From: Phascolomyces articulosus | Taxonomy: Eukaryota; Mucoromycota; Mucoromycetes; Mucorales; Lichtheimiaceae | Direction: 5' to 3' | NCBI GenBank assembly: GCA_025677815.1 | Contig: JAIXMP010000036.1 | Coordinates: forward strand, 62,001-126,000 | Length of the DNA stretch: 64,000 bases | Part shown: positions 46,597-59,793 of the stretch, one piece after another | How positions within the stretch are numbered: position 1 is the first letter of the stretch | How the letters are laid out: each line of letters opens with the position of its first letter | Program-made: the position numbers and the translations under genes | The notes under the pieces: model-generated | Databases searched by the model: none | What the model saw: only the letters and a program-made list of their open reading frames with translations | Told to the model about the DNA's origin: nothing

Positions 46597-49190
46597 TTAC
46601 CACATCTGTAACCATTCATTTTCTCTTTCATTTCTAAGGAAAAGATTTCGTAACTCCAAGAATATCCATACTTTAAGCCAATGAGGAGCACTACCATGCA
46701 TTTGTACATCTTTTACAACGCCTTCTATCGTTGCTTTACCATGATCCTTGATACTGTAATCACGTAAAACAGGGAGAGCACTCTTGAACAAATCCAGATC
46801 TGGGTTCAATTGGCGCCCAATACCTTCCAAAAGCATGATACTCACCACGACATTGACAAAATCCCCTTCTAATTTCACGTGGTGCGCCCGCACCATGTTC
46901 ATGGCGTTATGCAACAAATTCCCAATTCGAACTGCTCCCAAATTAAACGTATTTTGCTTTAATCCAAGAATTAGATTTTGCATCCTTAACGCAAATACTT
47001 CGGGTTCAATCACTAGTTCGGGTGTACGACAACGTTCCACCATTAATTCTCCTGCTCGATAGCCATCAAATTGGGCAATGGCTTGAAATAGATCCAAGAA
47101 ATTACGTCGGTTCACATCGTTCAGTTCGTTGACGAGACCAGCATCGATAAAGACAAGTCGAGGAGAATAGCCTTCATCTTCTAAAGCAAGTAATTCTTTA
47201 TGCATCTCGACAGGATCATCACGCACAGCAAGAATACGTTCGACAGCAACTTCACCATCATCTTTTAAATATCGACCCATTGCTCTGGACCATGCTTTTT
47301 GTACAGGATGATGGGCTTTTGGTTTATAAAACTTGATCATGATATTCCCAGGATGAAGATCGGCGTGTACAAAATTGTAGAAGATAAGCATATGCTATAT
47401 ATAAAATAATATATTATGAGAAGTAATTATTATTAAAGATGATGGTTAAGGAAACTTTTCTTTTCATTTATCAAACAAAACTAAACTATAAATCAATTTT
47501 ATTCCTTACCAAAAACGCATTCAACCCTAATTTTTTAATATGAAAGATAATCTCCTCGAAGTTAGCGTATTCATTATATTTATAAATTACATCATATATT
47601 ACGTCAATCCGCAGCACCTGATTCTTTTTCTCTCTCTTTCAGGATCTCCAAAATAAATATGTACTTTACCAATATTTGCAATTTTATTATCATAGACTGG
47701 TTTAATATCATCATCATCACATTGTCTAACAAAGGCTGCTTGTTCCAAGAAAGCATTCAAAGGAATACCATTCTCATATTCTTCAATCAGCATATCCTTG
47801 GTAGTAAATGCCATGACTGGTTTTGGAAACTCGACATTCATTGTATCTGCAAATAGCTTATTGAATCGTTCTAAATGACTTGCTTCAATACGTAAATCCA
47901 ATTGATCTCGCATCATTTCTCCAAAGACCCGCACTTCATCGGGTAAAGAGATCCAATGCATGGTAGGTATCAATGTTAATGCCTTGGCAAAAAACTCCAT
48001 AATTTTCAAATCACGATGGACAATTTGACGTGCCTTTGGATGGAGCACTTTAATAGCGACAGAGGTATGGATATTGATGGGTGTCTTACCATCAATATCA
48101 AGTGTTTGAACACAATCCGGTGTAATAATATTATCTTCGACCAAGAATTGTTCTCGCATATGACGTACCAAGATATAAGGTCGTAGTTTGGCCTTGTATA
48201 CTTGAGCAATGGCACCTACACCCAAGGGGTTTTCATCCAATTCACTAAATACTTCATGAAGTTCTCGTCCAAATGCTTCACGAAGGATATGTCGTGTATG
48301 TGAGAATGGATGTGGATCCACATGAGAATGAAGTTTTGATAATCGTGTGCATAATGCGAGTGGGAAAAGGTCCGTGCGTGATGCAATCCATTGTGCTAGC
48401 TGTATCATTTTTCATCCCATTTACAAAAGTTAACTCAAATGCATTTAAGATTTTCTTTTCTTGCGTGTTTCTCCCCTTTTGACCCTTTCAAATCTCAAAC
48501 ATTTGATTGTTTGAAAGGATATATCAATCCCTTGTCTTTTTATTATTATTATTATTTTACCTTGATAAACGTAGGTCCTGCACGTTCCATTTGGGATGCC
48601 AAAAAATCAAACCACCATAGTGTTCCTCTCTTTTCATCCTGCTCTGCTTCCACGCGACTTCCAATAAGGACGGCAGGTGTTATCAATATCACAGGTGCAA
48701 ATATAAATACAATATGAACGAATCGTCGAAACGTCAATAATGGTTCAAGGATCCATTCATCGAATATGCGTAAAAGTTCATAAAACAGCCTCTTAATGCT
48801 TGTTTGAGGTGGTTCTGCGGCAGCCGTTTCAATTTCAGAAGGTGTAGCATGTCGTGGCGGTGGTTGTAATCGTCTAGTCGATTCGAATTGCGTTGTGGCA
48901 TGAGTATTATTTACGATAGGTGATACTGAACATAATAATGCCGGAGTCTTGAATAGTCGGGAAGGGAATGTGATAGTGGTGGATTGTCGTTTTGCATAAG
49001 TAGTTGCCTTTCGTCGTAACAATAAAGTGACTCGTCGTGGTGGGCTTCTATTATAGTAATATTGAGTGGTGGTTGATCGACATGAATTCCATGGTGAACA
49101 ATTAGGAATTCTTTTTGTCAATGGCACTCCCTTGTACATGTAAGAAAAAAAAGTAGCGTTATTGAAAGAAAAAGAAGTCTCCTCAATCAT
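46597..49190 (-). CDS. ABC1/ADCK-family atypical kinase (ADCK2/Cqd1-like)
   Basis: Four exons (49190-48561, 48399-47670, 47526-47510, 47394-46597) give 724 residues. Start could instead be the in-frame Met at residue 18. The Arg/Ser/Thr-rich N-terminus suggests a mitochondrial presequence, and one hydrophobic span (FVHIVFIFAPVILITPAVLI) follows. Family motifs: GPTFIKLAQWIASRTDLFP (the KxGQ region, here K-L-A-Q), NPLGVGAIAQVYKA (Ala-rich nucleotide loop), VAIKVLHP, VHADLHPGNIM (catalytic loop, about 468-478) and FIDAGLVNEL (in place of DFG). These UbiB-like proteins act at the mitochondrial inner membrane; yeast Cqd1 regulates coenzyme Q distribution and human ADCK2 affects lipid oxidation. 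Subfamily assignment is my judgement. A 17-nt exon supplies GLNAFL just before the catalytic loop. Confidence 0.85.
47510..47526 (-). other. 17-nt microexon in ADCK2-like gene
   Basis: GGTTGAATGCGTTTTTG lies between an intron ending attag and a GTAAGG donor. It carries phase 1 to phase 0 and produces KIANIGLNAFLHMLIFYNFV, matching the family sequence before DLHPGN. Without it the frame shifts. Confidence 0.85.
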
Positions 49191-49452
49191 GAAAAACGCG
49201 GACCTCTAATAACAAATGGTGCCTATTGTTCTTCCGGCCATGACGGGAAGACATGAGTCATTCTGTTCGTTCCGAAAAAAAAAGAAAAAAGAAAAAAGGC
49301 AAGTGTGACATTTATGTATATATATTTGATGCGTGGGAAGTGTAAAGAAAAGGATATGATGCTAAGCGTATATAAATGTATTATGTAAAATGAAATATTA
49401 TAAAATACAGGCAATAATAACAACAATGGGGAGTAGCGGCTATTTATGCCAA

Positions 49453-50858
49453 CTATGCGTCTTGATGACCTAGCTCCGATAATAATGAATCCACTTCTTG
49501 GTTCATATCTTTCTTTGCTTCACCTTCCTTATTACTTGCTGGTAAACTCATAACGGAAGATTGATCTTGTGGTAACTGAGGTGATGATACGGCTGATGTT
49601 GGAGCGGATGCTGTTGTTGCTGGTTGAGCAGGTGACGAAACATTTGAGGTAGATGTAGAGGGAGAAGGAAGAGGGGATGTGGATAAGGAAGCATTGGAGG
49701 ATCGTCTATAAGTACTTGTTGGTGCAGTCATGGTACTTGTTGCCAATTTCTTGCCTTCATTAAATAGATTTTCAAATAATTCACGTCCAAGACTCTTTTG
49801 TTGTTCACTTGCTAATTTCACCAATCGGAAACTACTCATGAATCCATTATCAAAGAACATTTCCAGACATTCATTAGTTAAAACAGCCATTCTGAAGGAT
49901 GGTAAACATATTTCAATCACTGGTTTTCGTTGTTCTCCTTCTTTTTCTTCTTCGTCTTTATCGTTGTTGATGATCAAATAGGATTCTACTCGTTCCATGC
50001 GTTTTTGTATATTTTGAATACCATCATGTCGTCCATAGCTGATAAGTTCAGCAAGTTGTTCTGCATTGGATATTTCATCGGGATGAATGCCTCGAAGTAT
50101 ATCTGATTGTTCAAAGCTTCGTATGATCAAATTACAAATTGCATCCCATGCAATAAATTCGTCTTGTTGCATTTGGCATAATACCCAATAGATTTCCTTC
50201 GCCATACACAAGATATCTGCATTTACCAATTTGTCATCCTTGTCTTGATCATATAATTTAAAGAAAAATTCAATTTGTGACATGAGATCCTATAAAAAAT
50301 TATCCATGTTAAGGGATACAATCGTTTTATCTTTGATTCATTGCCAAGCATAAACAAGAAAATATATCTATACCCCATGCATAATTTCGCCTAATCCTCT
50401 GACAGCATCTTGGAAAGTAATACCAGGATGAACATTAGGTTTCATATAATCATAAAGACGTTGCGTAAATTGAAGACCAAGTAATCGCATGTAGCTTTCA
50501 TTCGCTGATTCATCATGAGGTTTAAGCTTGGACCAGTTCGTCAAACTATCGAGTAATAATCGGAATGTTTCAACATCCATTGAATTAAGATCTGTTGTCT
50601 TTTCGTTATTTTGTTTGGCATAATACAATGCACCAAAGAACTTGTCATAAATGGTAGACACTTCTTCCTTGTCGAAACCGGCTGTATCTTTAACATGGCG
50701 AATTGCGGATCGTTTGGTATAGGATTCGATGCCGGCAACTACTTTGAGTTGATTTTTTCGTCGAAGATCAGTAACTAAGTCATCAGTGACGATGGCAAAT
50801 TCACGGTACTAATAATACATGAATTCATTTAATTTATTAGCTTTTTTTTTCTTTTTTT

Positions 50859-50899
<41 letters not shown>

Positions 50900-53800
50900 A
50901 AAAGACCTATTCACTCCATTAAGAAAAAGAAAAAAAACACTTACTGCTGTCAACATCACTTCGTTGAATTTCTTAATATTTCCATATTTTTTGTTAGTAC
51001 TTTTTCAGATATACCAAGAATGTTCTCCTTTTTTTTTTGCTAAATGTTATACATACTGTGAGTTTTCGTGCGCGTTCGTTTCGGGAATTGGGATGAATGG
51101 GTATATCCAATGATGTAAAGAAGTGTTTTAGAATACCAAGGAAAGCACCGTCATCTTTTGCTTTCAAAAGATCGTCTCCATTTAGTTTTAGAATAGCTAA
51201 GGGAGAAATAAAAGAGAATGATGGTTAGATAAAGTTTTATGGATTCATCATTGATCATTGCCTTGTAATATATATATACCTAAACTAAAAGAGAGAGAAA
51301 AAACATTGATATGTGAATAAGACCATAATGAATAATAACCAAACAAAACAAAACAACAGGATATAAGAAATGTTCTATTTACCCGATCTGAAATAAGATA
51401 CGTGGCCCTTCCATAAACAAGCAATCTAAAACACGAAATGCAAAGAGTAGTGGCATGGAATTGACGTAAAGACTCAAAAACCATGGCAAACAAGCAACAG
51501 AAAGTTGGATATCTGTTTTCTTCAAATGGCTCCATAAAATAGGCATCGTTTTTTCGACCAGTTGTTCAAAGATAATTTGATCTAATAATGCACCATACAT
51601 GGATGTACTATAATAGCCAGGACACATTCGATCCACCAATACGTTCAGTGTCCAGAAAGCTTGTTCTTCGCTCATATAACTATTATATATAAAAATAAAA
51701 AGAAAGGGGAATTTATTTACCAGGATCTGTAAAAGTTTGTAGCCTATCATTCTCTTACATTAATAAAGCTGAGGTGACAATATTCATCGCTTGACAATAT
51801 CCGAGTTCTGGATTTCTCCAAGCATAAGCTGTCAATACACGTCGTAATCGATCAATACCTTCTGGAGTTTGATAGGCAGCATATTCAGGAAGTGATCTAT
51901 ATGAAAATACATAATTTTGTGAGTTTCTCGGTGGTTAATAGAACGATACATTTCGCTGGATTTTATAAAAGAATTATATCCCTTTTATTTATTCCCTATT
52001 TCCTCTTTCTTATTAGACATTTTACCGATGTAAATCCTTTTCAATTTCTTCTGTCGATAATGATGTTTGCCCCTCATAAGTCTTGATTACATCTTCATAT
52101 ACACCTTGATTTGTCATACGAAGATAAATGGAACCAGAACATGCTTCCCAAAGTTCACCACGAAGAGCATTGGGTAAACCCACACGGACAAGCTTACCAA
52201 ATGTTGGAAGGCGTACCATGGTAAGATTTCGTCCGTTTTCTAGAAATATTAAATTTAATTATCCACGCAGACTACTTCCTTCACTATTTTTTCCAGTCCT
52301 CTATTCTGTATATATACCTTGAAAGTATTTTTTCCAGAGCTTCATTTTGCTTCTATCTTTTGCTTTCCTTGCATCACCAGGATATCCAAAATCTATACCA
52401 AGTCCACCGATCGATTCAGTACTCACATCCACCAAATTTTGTTCTTCTTTCAACATATTCTCTGATTCACAGGTTGCCAAAAAGGCACGTAATTGCCTCA
52501 TATTGCCACGATGCTGAGCTAATTGTTTTCCAAGAACACCACAAAATTGTTCACATATTGTTTTGTGTGCCTAACAAACGATAACAAGGAGAATTATATA
52601 TAAACATCCACATTCCATGTGATTCCATTAGACTTGATGTCTACATATAATGGATATGATATTCCCAATAATTTTTATATATAGAAAACTTACATTTAAA
52701 TGAAAAATGTGCTCCATGCCATGCCATGTGGTTATTGAAAGTGAAGTTGAATAAGAACCTGAACTTAATCGTTCAACACGTTTGACAGTATACAAGGGTA
52801 ACACAAGTGAACAAATCGGTAAATGTTGTTGTGGAGGACCTTGCTTGTTGAGAGATTCAAATGACATGTAAGATTCAGAGAGATATAAATGACCCGGATA
52901 ATATCCATTTTCGAGTACAGAAGAAGAGATGCTGCCACTTGTGTAACCCACTTGCATCTCTTCCATAATCAACCTTTCTGTCAATGGTAATTTGAAATGT
53001 AAGCAAAGATCCATGTTTCGTTTTTGAGCTGCCAAATCATGTTTGAGCGGATTGACAAATAATCCTCCACTAATTGATGTTGAATCAGGTGAACGGGTAT
53101 TACGCTCACGATCTGATGCTGGTGAGGTGGATGGGTCACTTGTGGATTGTCCTGGTGCGTCACCACCTGCGTTTCGTAAAAGGCGAAGAGTTGCTTGGCC
53201 CGTCAGCTGAACAAGTAAATCATAGACCTGATGATTTCATAATACACATTCCAAATCCCCAATTAATATTTTATTGTTATCGTTTAGAATGACTTGGCAA
53301 ACCAATTTCTGAAATATATTGTCTTTTTTTTTCTTTTTTTTTTACCTCATCTCGTCGAAACATATTGCTAAATACATGATTCTATGGGGTTATCAACAAA
53401 AATGATTGTTGTGTTAGTGATATTCATACTATCTTATCCTTCCTTATCTCCCCCAAGAAAAAAAGAGGTTGATATGATATCATGATTCTCTCACCTCTTC
53501 TTTTTCCTTGGTAATAATTCGTAAACTATCAGCAAACATATTCCGCTTTGAGTTTTCTTTGGATATATCCTTAATATTCTTGAGTTCAATCAATTGTTTC
53601 TTTTCAACACCAAGTAAAAAGGAATAAAATCCCAAATAATTTTCACTAATATAGAGCCATCCTTGTCTTCCATTCATTGCACATGAATAATCTTTATGAA
53701 ATGATAGGAGCATGATTAATGATCATGTTGATACTAACAATATATATAGAGAGAGTTTATGTTTCACTTACAATTGACAAGACGTTCGGAAGATGGTACG

Positions 53801-54661
53801 TCAAATAATTGACGGAATGTTCGCGATGCGCTCCGAACTTTTTCGTCTGATGATAATTCATCCGTACCCGTATCTTTTTATTTATATTTAAAGAATTTGT
53901 CAGATATAAACTCATAATTCATTCCACCTTGTTAACCAGAAAATATAAAGGATAAGAAAAGGATAGGGGACAGAAAATACCACCAATACCAAACAAACTG
54001 CCTGCACTGAGCCATTCCACATCCATATTTTTTTGTCTTACCAATTGCGGTAACTATCATGCTAATTTTCTGAGCAACCCACTGTTCTTTTTGAAAAGGA
54101 TCATCTATCGTATCTAATTCTGGCATCATATTTCGTTCAATCCATATCCAGGCTGCTTCAATCGCCGTTTCGGTTTCTGCCACAGCAATCTGAAGGCAAT
54201 GGGTATTAATTTCACGTTGAAACAATATCCGAAAAGGAGGCTGTTTGGTATCAAAACTATATATACACATAAAAAGCGAGTTTATATAAATTCAAAATAC
54301 CACTCAGAGACAGACACACCCAAAAAAAAAAAACCAGACTTGAAACTTACACATTAGCAATCGTACTTAATAAACTTTTAAATATAGGGTTGCCCGGTGC
54401 ATGTGACTTTTGTAAAAGGAAATTGTCAACATGACGTGTGGTCACCCAAAATGGTGTTAAAGTGATATCGGTAGGAGAGGGTAAAGTGAATACCTATAGA
54501 ACCAAAAAGAAGAAGCTTGAGTTTTTCCACTAAAAGATATTTTTTGACCATGACATGCTTAGCTTTTCTTGTTTGCTTGACGATTAGAAAAACAAATAAG
54601 CAGTTATCAGTCTTACATTACGAGGGATCGACGCAGCTTGTAAATCGGGTGTTGTTGACAT
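49453..54661 (-). CDS. GRAM-TBC-EF-hand RabGAP (TBC1D8/9, Gyp2/Mdr1-like)
   Basis: Sixteen exons (54661-54617, 54493-54351, 54256-54042, 53873-53772, 53691-53495, 53381-53346, 53227-52694, 52570-52318, 52239-52026, 51896-51759, 51679-51383, 51284-51280, 51196-51057, 50971-50945, 50808-50374, 50289-49453) give 1205 residues. Two GRAM-like regions precede the TBC domain: [20 protein letters not shown] and [20 protein letters not shown]. The TBC dual fingers are intact: IEKDLHR (Arg580) and GYCQAMN (Gln615). [36 protein letters not shown] follow. An EF-hand loop [12 protein letters not shown] (941-952) lies after the TBC. The C-terminus is Ser/Thr/Pro-rich. Relatives accelerate GTP hydrolysis by Rab GTPases in endosome and Golgi traffic. 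An upstream in-frame ATG at 54781 would add 40 basic residues. One exon is only 5 nt. Confidence 0.88.
50842..50898. repeat. Poly-T tract of about 57 nt inside an intron
   Basis: T-run broken by two C, lying within the 134-nt intron between exons 14 and 15 of the TBC gene; on the coding strand it is poly-A next to the acceptor side. Length may be unreliable in assembly. Confidence 0.85.
51280..51284 (-). other. 5-nt microexon (TTTAG) in TBC gene
   Basis: The bases TTTAG lie between an intron ending ctcttttag (98 nt) and a GTATAT donor of a second intron (about 82 nt). They convert phase 2 to phase 1 and read through as [14 protein letters not shown], the expected TBC sequence. Direct joining of the neighbouring exons shifts the frame and stops within 20 codons. 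Confidence 0.75.
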
Positions 54662-55359
54662 GAATAGCTTCCTGCAATAAAGAGTAATAGGAAAAAGCAC
54701 GGTGCTTTTTCGTTCCAGAGCATTTTTATGTTTCCCGATGACCCGACGAAATTTTCGGCGCAGTAGAAATATAAATTCCATTCAAACGCGGGTCAACTAA
54801 GCAGTGGTGCTTTTATGGTCACAGCTTGGCATATTATTTACTTGGCAGTACTTTTTAATCCATATGATCGTTATATATCACAATAAATACTTCCTTATAA
54901 AACAAGAATAGTCAATTTTTTTCATAAATGCTCATATACCTTCTATATCCCTCAGCAAAAAGAATCATTTATCTTATAAATATCGAACCTTCTTCATAAT
55001 AAAACTCTAGGCTGATAATGTAGTTTTGGATCTTTGACATGTTAATCACAGCTACTCTGAGAATTCTTTATAGAAATATTAACCTTTAAAAACCAATAAA
55101 ATAGTATATTGAAGGATAGACTGAAATTCCCAAACTGCCAGAAGGTAATGATTTGTACAACGGGAGGAAGAAGTAGACACAATATCAATTTTTTTACAAG
55201 TCAAAATAAAGTTTTATTGAAGGGGCATAATTATACAGTTGATTTTTATAAAATACATAAAGATGACAAGATGTGTGTTGGATTTGAGAAGGAAAGGGAG
55301 AGTTACCATATGGAATATTATATTACTTTAATGAAGGTAGACTCTTTTTTATATATAAT
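54662..55359. other. Intergenic: TBC gene promoter and isomerase 3' flank
   Basis: About 700 bp between two minus-strand genes. A plus-strand frame (from 55109) runs antisense into the last exon of the isomerase gene and has no family match. No other gene is seen. Confidence 0.45.
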
Positions 55360-56482
55360 TTACAATCTGGATGATTCAAGACGATTATAAGGGACACTCA
55401 GCAAACGAATGGTATCAGTGCTCAACTAATTAGATATAAAAGGTATAATGTTAATTTCTGTTTAAAATATTTCAATGATACCAACAGTATTGTATATATA
55501 TAAACTTACTTCTTCCTTGAGTTGTCTGTAAACAATACCAGCCTTTGCCTTGGGAGCCCACTTTAAGGCAAGTTTCTTTGCAGTAGCCATAAGTTCCTTT
55601 TCAGGGCAAATTTCATCAACAAGATCAGCAGCTAATGCTTCATCACTGTTAAAGCGATAACCTTGCAAGACCAAAGCACGAAGGGTCTTTGGTGTAGTCT
55701 TATAACGAAGTAAAGCGTTCATGCCTGGATGAAGAGGTGCCTTGATATCGATTTCATTCTATATTATTATATTTATAAAGAGAAAAAGAAAGAGTCAATA
55801 AAAGATGAAATGATGAAAATATTGGTTTCTATGTAATAATAACTGTAATTGCATACCATACACATGAATCCACGTTCGGTACGCATGACGCGGTAGTCTA
55901 AAAAAAAGATATAACAAAACAAGTCAATCAATATGTGGACAACGTGTCAAATTACATAATAATCAAGATATGTTTTTTTAAAAAAAAAAAAGGTATATCA
56001 TTACTCACCATGCGCCAAAGCAAGCATACATCCGCCGGCAAAAGCATGACTATATATATAATAAGTTAATAACCATTATATTCTTGTGTGTATATATGTT
56101 ATAAATATACAAATAAGTATATATATTACCCATTAAGAGCAGCGACTGTTGGAATAGTAAAAGTCAAAAGCTTCTTCAACATGGTAAGGTATGAATCCAT
56201 AAAAGGTATATATTCTCTTGCATGAGCGACATCAAGACCATTGGAAAAGAATTTTCCATCACCCACAGTAATAAGAGCCATTTCAGTAGGTTCTTTTTGA
56301 GCAAGGAAAGTATCTTCAACGACTTGTAAAGCATGAATAATAGCTTTACATACTTCAGTGGTAAAGCGATTATCCTTGTTATGAAGATGTAAGATAAACA
56401 AGGGACCTTCACGGCTAAGCGTCATATAATGCTTTTCAGTGGAAGGCAAAGCCAAAGGGAGAGCTACTTCTTGATGAGCCAT
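55360..56482 (-). CDS. Peroxisomal enoyl-CoA hydratase/isomerase family enzyme
   Basis: Five exons (56482-56130, 56049-56009, 55897-55857, 55758-55510, 55425-55360) give 249 residues. Crotonase-fold signatures: LITVGDGKFFSNGLDVAHAR (oxyanion-hole strand and acyl-CoA pocket), TIPTVAALNGHAFAGGCMLA, LAHDYRVMRTERGFMCMNEI and LHPGMNALLRYK. Length and the last helix favour a delta3,delta2-enoyl-CoA isomerase (Eci-like), which shifts double bases of unsaturated fatty acyl-CoAs for beta-oxidation; hydratase activity cannot be excluded. The last exon of 22 codons adds a C-terminus ending SRL, a good PTS1 peroxisomal signal. If the last intron (55509-55426) is retained, translation ends after SLYIYNTVGIIEIF and lacks PTS1. 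PEX13 in this window serves the import of such enzymes. Confidence 0.88.
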
Positions 56483-57884
56483 CGTTATTTGTTGTGTGTG
56501 TGTGAGTTTTGTATATGAAATGTGGGGTAAAAAAAAAAGTATTTTTCACTACCGGTGAATATTTTCTTTATATAGTATTAGTTTAAATTTCTCGCTTACT
56601 AACCAAGAATGCAGATTATTTTTCCTTCCAATCATTTCTCACATAAGCTATAGTCGTGATAAATTCTCAACAACAGCCAGAAGAGAGAAGAGTATAAAAA
56701 GCTGACATATTTGATTTTTTTTTCCGGGTTAAAATAAAACATCTGATAAAAAAGTTTGGTAAAAGCTCTGATTTTGACATTACACGGTATCTTCAGATCT
56801 AACCCTGCACAGCATAATACACACACTTGTCATTTTCTACAACACACTTTTCTCCTTTCTTTGTCCTTGATATATTATTATATAAACATGCTCCTCCGTC
56901 TTTTATTATCGTCTGAATTATTATTCTTTCGGTCCTGTCATCTTGTTGGCTAATTATTATTCCAAATATCTGCTAGGAATTATCTATCGATAATGCTATG
57001 GTCAATATGAGGACAACTGCTATGATATTCCAGTTATTCCCGGTATTTTTCGGGTTTTTCCATTTTCAGAATAGGATGAAGAAGGTGTTTTATATATTGG
57101 CTTACTTGACAAAAATCATAGTGTGTATATTCTACACGTTATAGATATATATTTATCCAATACCTTATGTTGATTTGAATTATAAGAATATTATATATAT
57201 ATCATCAACCTACTACTAACGATTTGGAGATGATTTAAAGCAAATGATTATGATCTTTACTTTGCTACGGAAACGGATATATAAAAAGATTCACAATAGG
57301 TGTATCTCATAGAAAAGTATTTTATATACATCTGTTGTTTAACAAATAATAAAAATATTCATGAACAGAATCGATGATTTTATATCTATAAATCATTCAC
57401 CCATTAATTTTGTTGATTTTTACTATCATAACTATTCCTTCGTATTTGCTACAATTGGGTTACCATTCATATCCTAATAACACATATTCTCTCGATGAAA
57501 ACCATGTTGAAATGCATCAATGAAATGTGGGGATTTTTATTGTTTTTGAAAAATAATAATAATAATAAAAAGCAGACCCTACCAGAGTTTTTCATTTCCT
57601 CCCTCTTTTGTGTGTTGTATGCTGCAAAAAAAAAAACTTCACTGGCAAATTCTAAAAAGGTTGTTAGAAAAACTCGGGCAAAAAAAATGCTTTCTCGGTA
57701 AAATGATTTAAAAAGAAAAGAGCGTGTGTGTAAGAGAGAAAGTGAAAAGAAAATATGAAAAGAAAGAGACATGGGCGGGAATAATGAAGATGAGAATGAT
57801 GTAAAAGTGAATAGAGGATCTCTTCGATCCAATTCGATAGTTAGAGTTTAATAAGATGCATGATAAACCCTTTTTTGTTTGTTC

Positions 57885-57927
<43 letters not shown>

Positions 57928-57948
57928 TAAAGAGGAATTAAGACATGA

Positions 57949-57982
<34 letters not shown>
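56483..57982. other. Gene-free region
   Basis: About 1.5 kb including the isomerase promoter. It holds (AT)n at 57888-57922, (TTA)n at 57952-57985 at the 3' end of the E2 gene, and AT-rich sequence without supported genes. Confidence 0.5.
57888..57922. repeat. (AT)n and nearby (TTA)n microsatellites
   Basis: About 17 AT units; a (TTA)n run of about 11 units follows at 57952-57985 and touches the stop codon of the E2 gene on the other strand. Confidence 0.9.
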
Positions 57983-59250
<1,268 letters not shown>

Positions 59251-59793
59251 TCTTTAATCAAGTTGGTTACGTTTCCAAGTAAAATAAAAGTAGTTTTATG
59301 GATAGATAGAATAATGAAAAATGCGATAAAAACAATATAAAAGTGAATTGGCCTTTGTTATATTCGTTTTATAACAAATTTATGTTCAGATTTTGCTTGG
59401 GGAAAAAAAAAAAGAAAAGGGGAAGTCAAAGGAAAAGAAAGACGTCTCTAAAAAAAAGCAGGGCCTGCCTGTTTGAATATAAAAAAAAAATCTATAAAAT
59501 AAAAAGATTGAAAACTGTGTGTCTCTACATGACCGAAAAAAGTATCCATCCTTAGAAAACCCCGCAATGTGACGCGCACCTCACCAAGGCGCGTTAACGC
59601 GAAAATATTTATAAAGTTTCTTTTTTTCGTGTTTTTTTATTTATTATACATGAAATTTAATGTGAAAAGAGGAGGGGAATCATGACATGGTTTTTTGAAT
59701 AACATCAAAATAAGTGTATATATTGAGAAAGAGGAAAAAAAACAAGAGTGTATATTTATGAAGATGCTGTTTCTTATTATTATTAGTGATGAT
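59251..59793. other. Intergenic: E2 promoter with CGCG palindrome
   Basis: About 540 bp between the E2 start and the end of the TFG-like gene. It contains the perfect palindrome CGCGTTAACGCG at 59590-59601, followed by AAAA, in the only GC-rich patch; otherwise AT-rich and purine-rich. Confidence 0.5.
59590..59601. promoter_or_regulatory. 12-bp palindrome CGCGTTAACGCG
   Basis: It lies about 340 bp upstream of the E2 start codon in otherwise AT-rich DNA. The half-site AACGCGAAAA resembles MBF/E2F-type recognition elements. Function is inferred only from resemblance and from rarity of CpG in the surroundings. Confidence 0.35.

Noticed and set aside
55109..55390. 93-codon plus-strand frame
   Set aside because: Runs antisense through the last isomerase exon, which is supported by phase and a PTS1 end; no domain in the plus frame.
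57467..57832. 121-codon minus-strand frame, Phe/Ser/Leu-rich
   Set aside because: Translation of pyrimidine-rich intergenic DNA; no motif.
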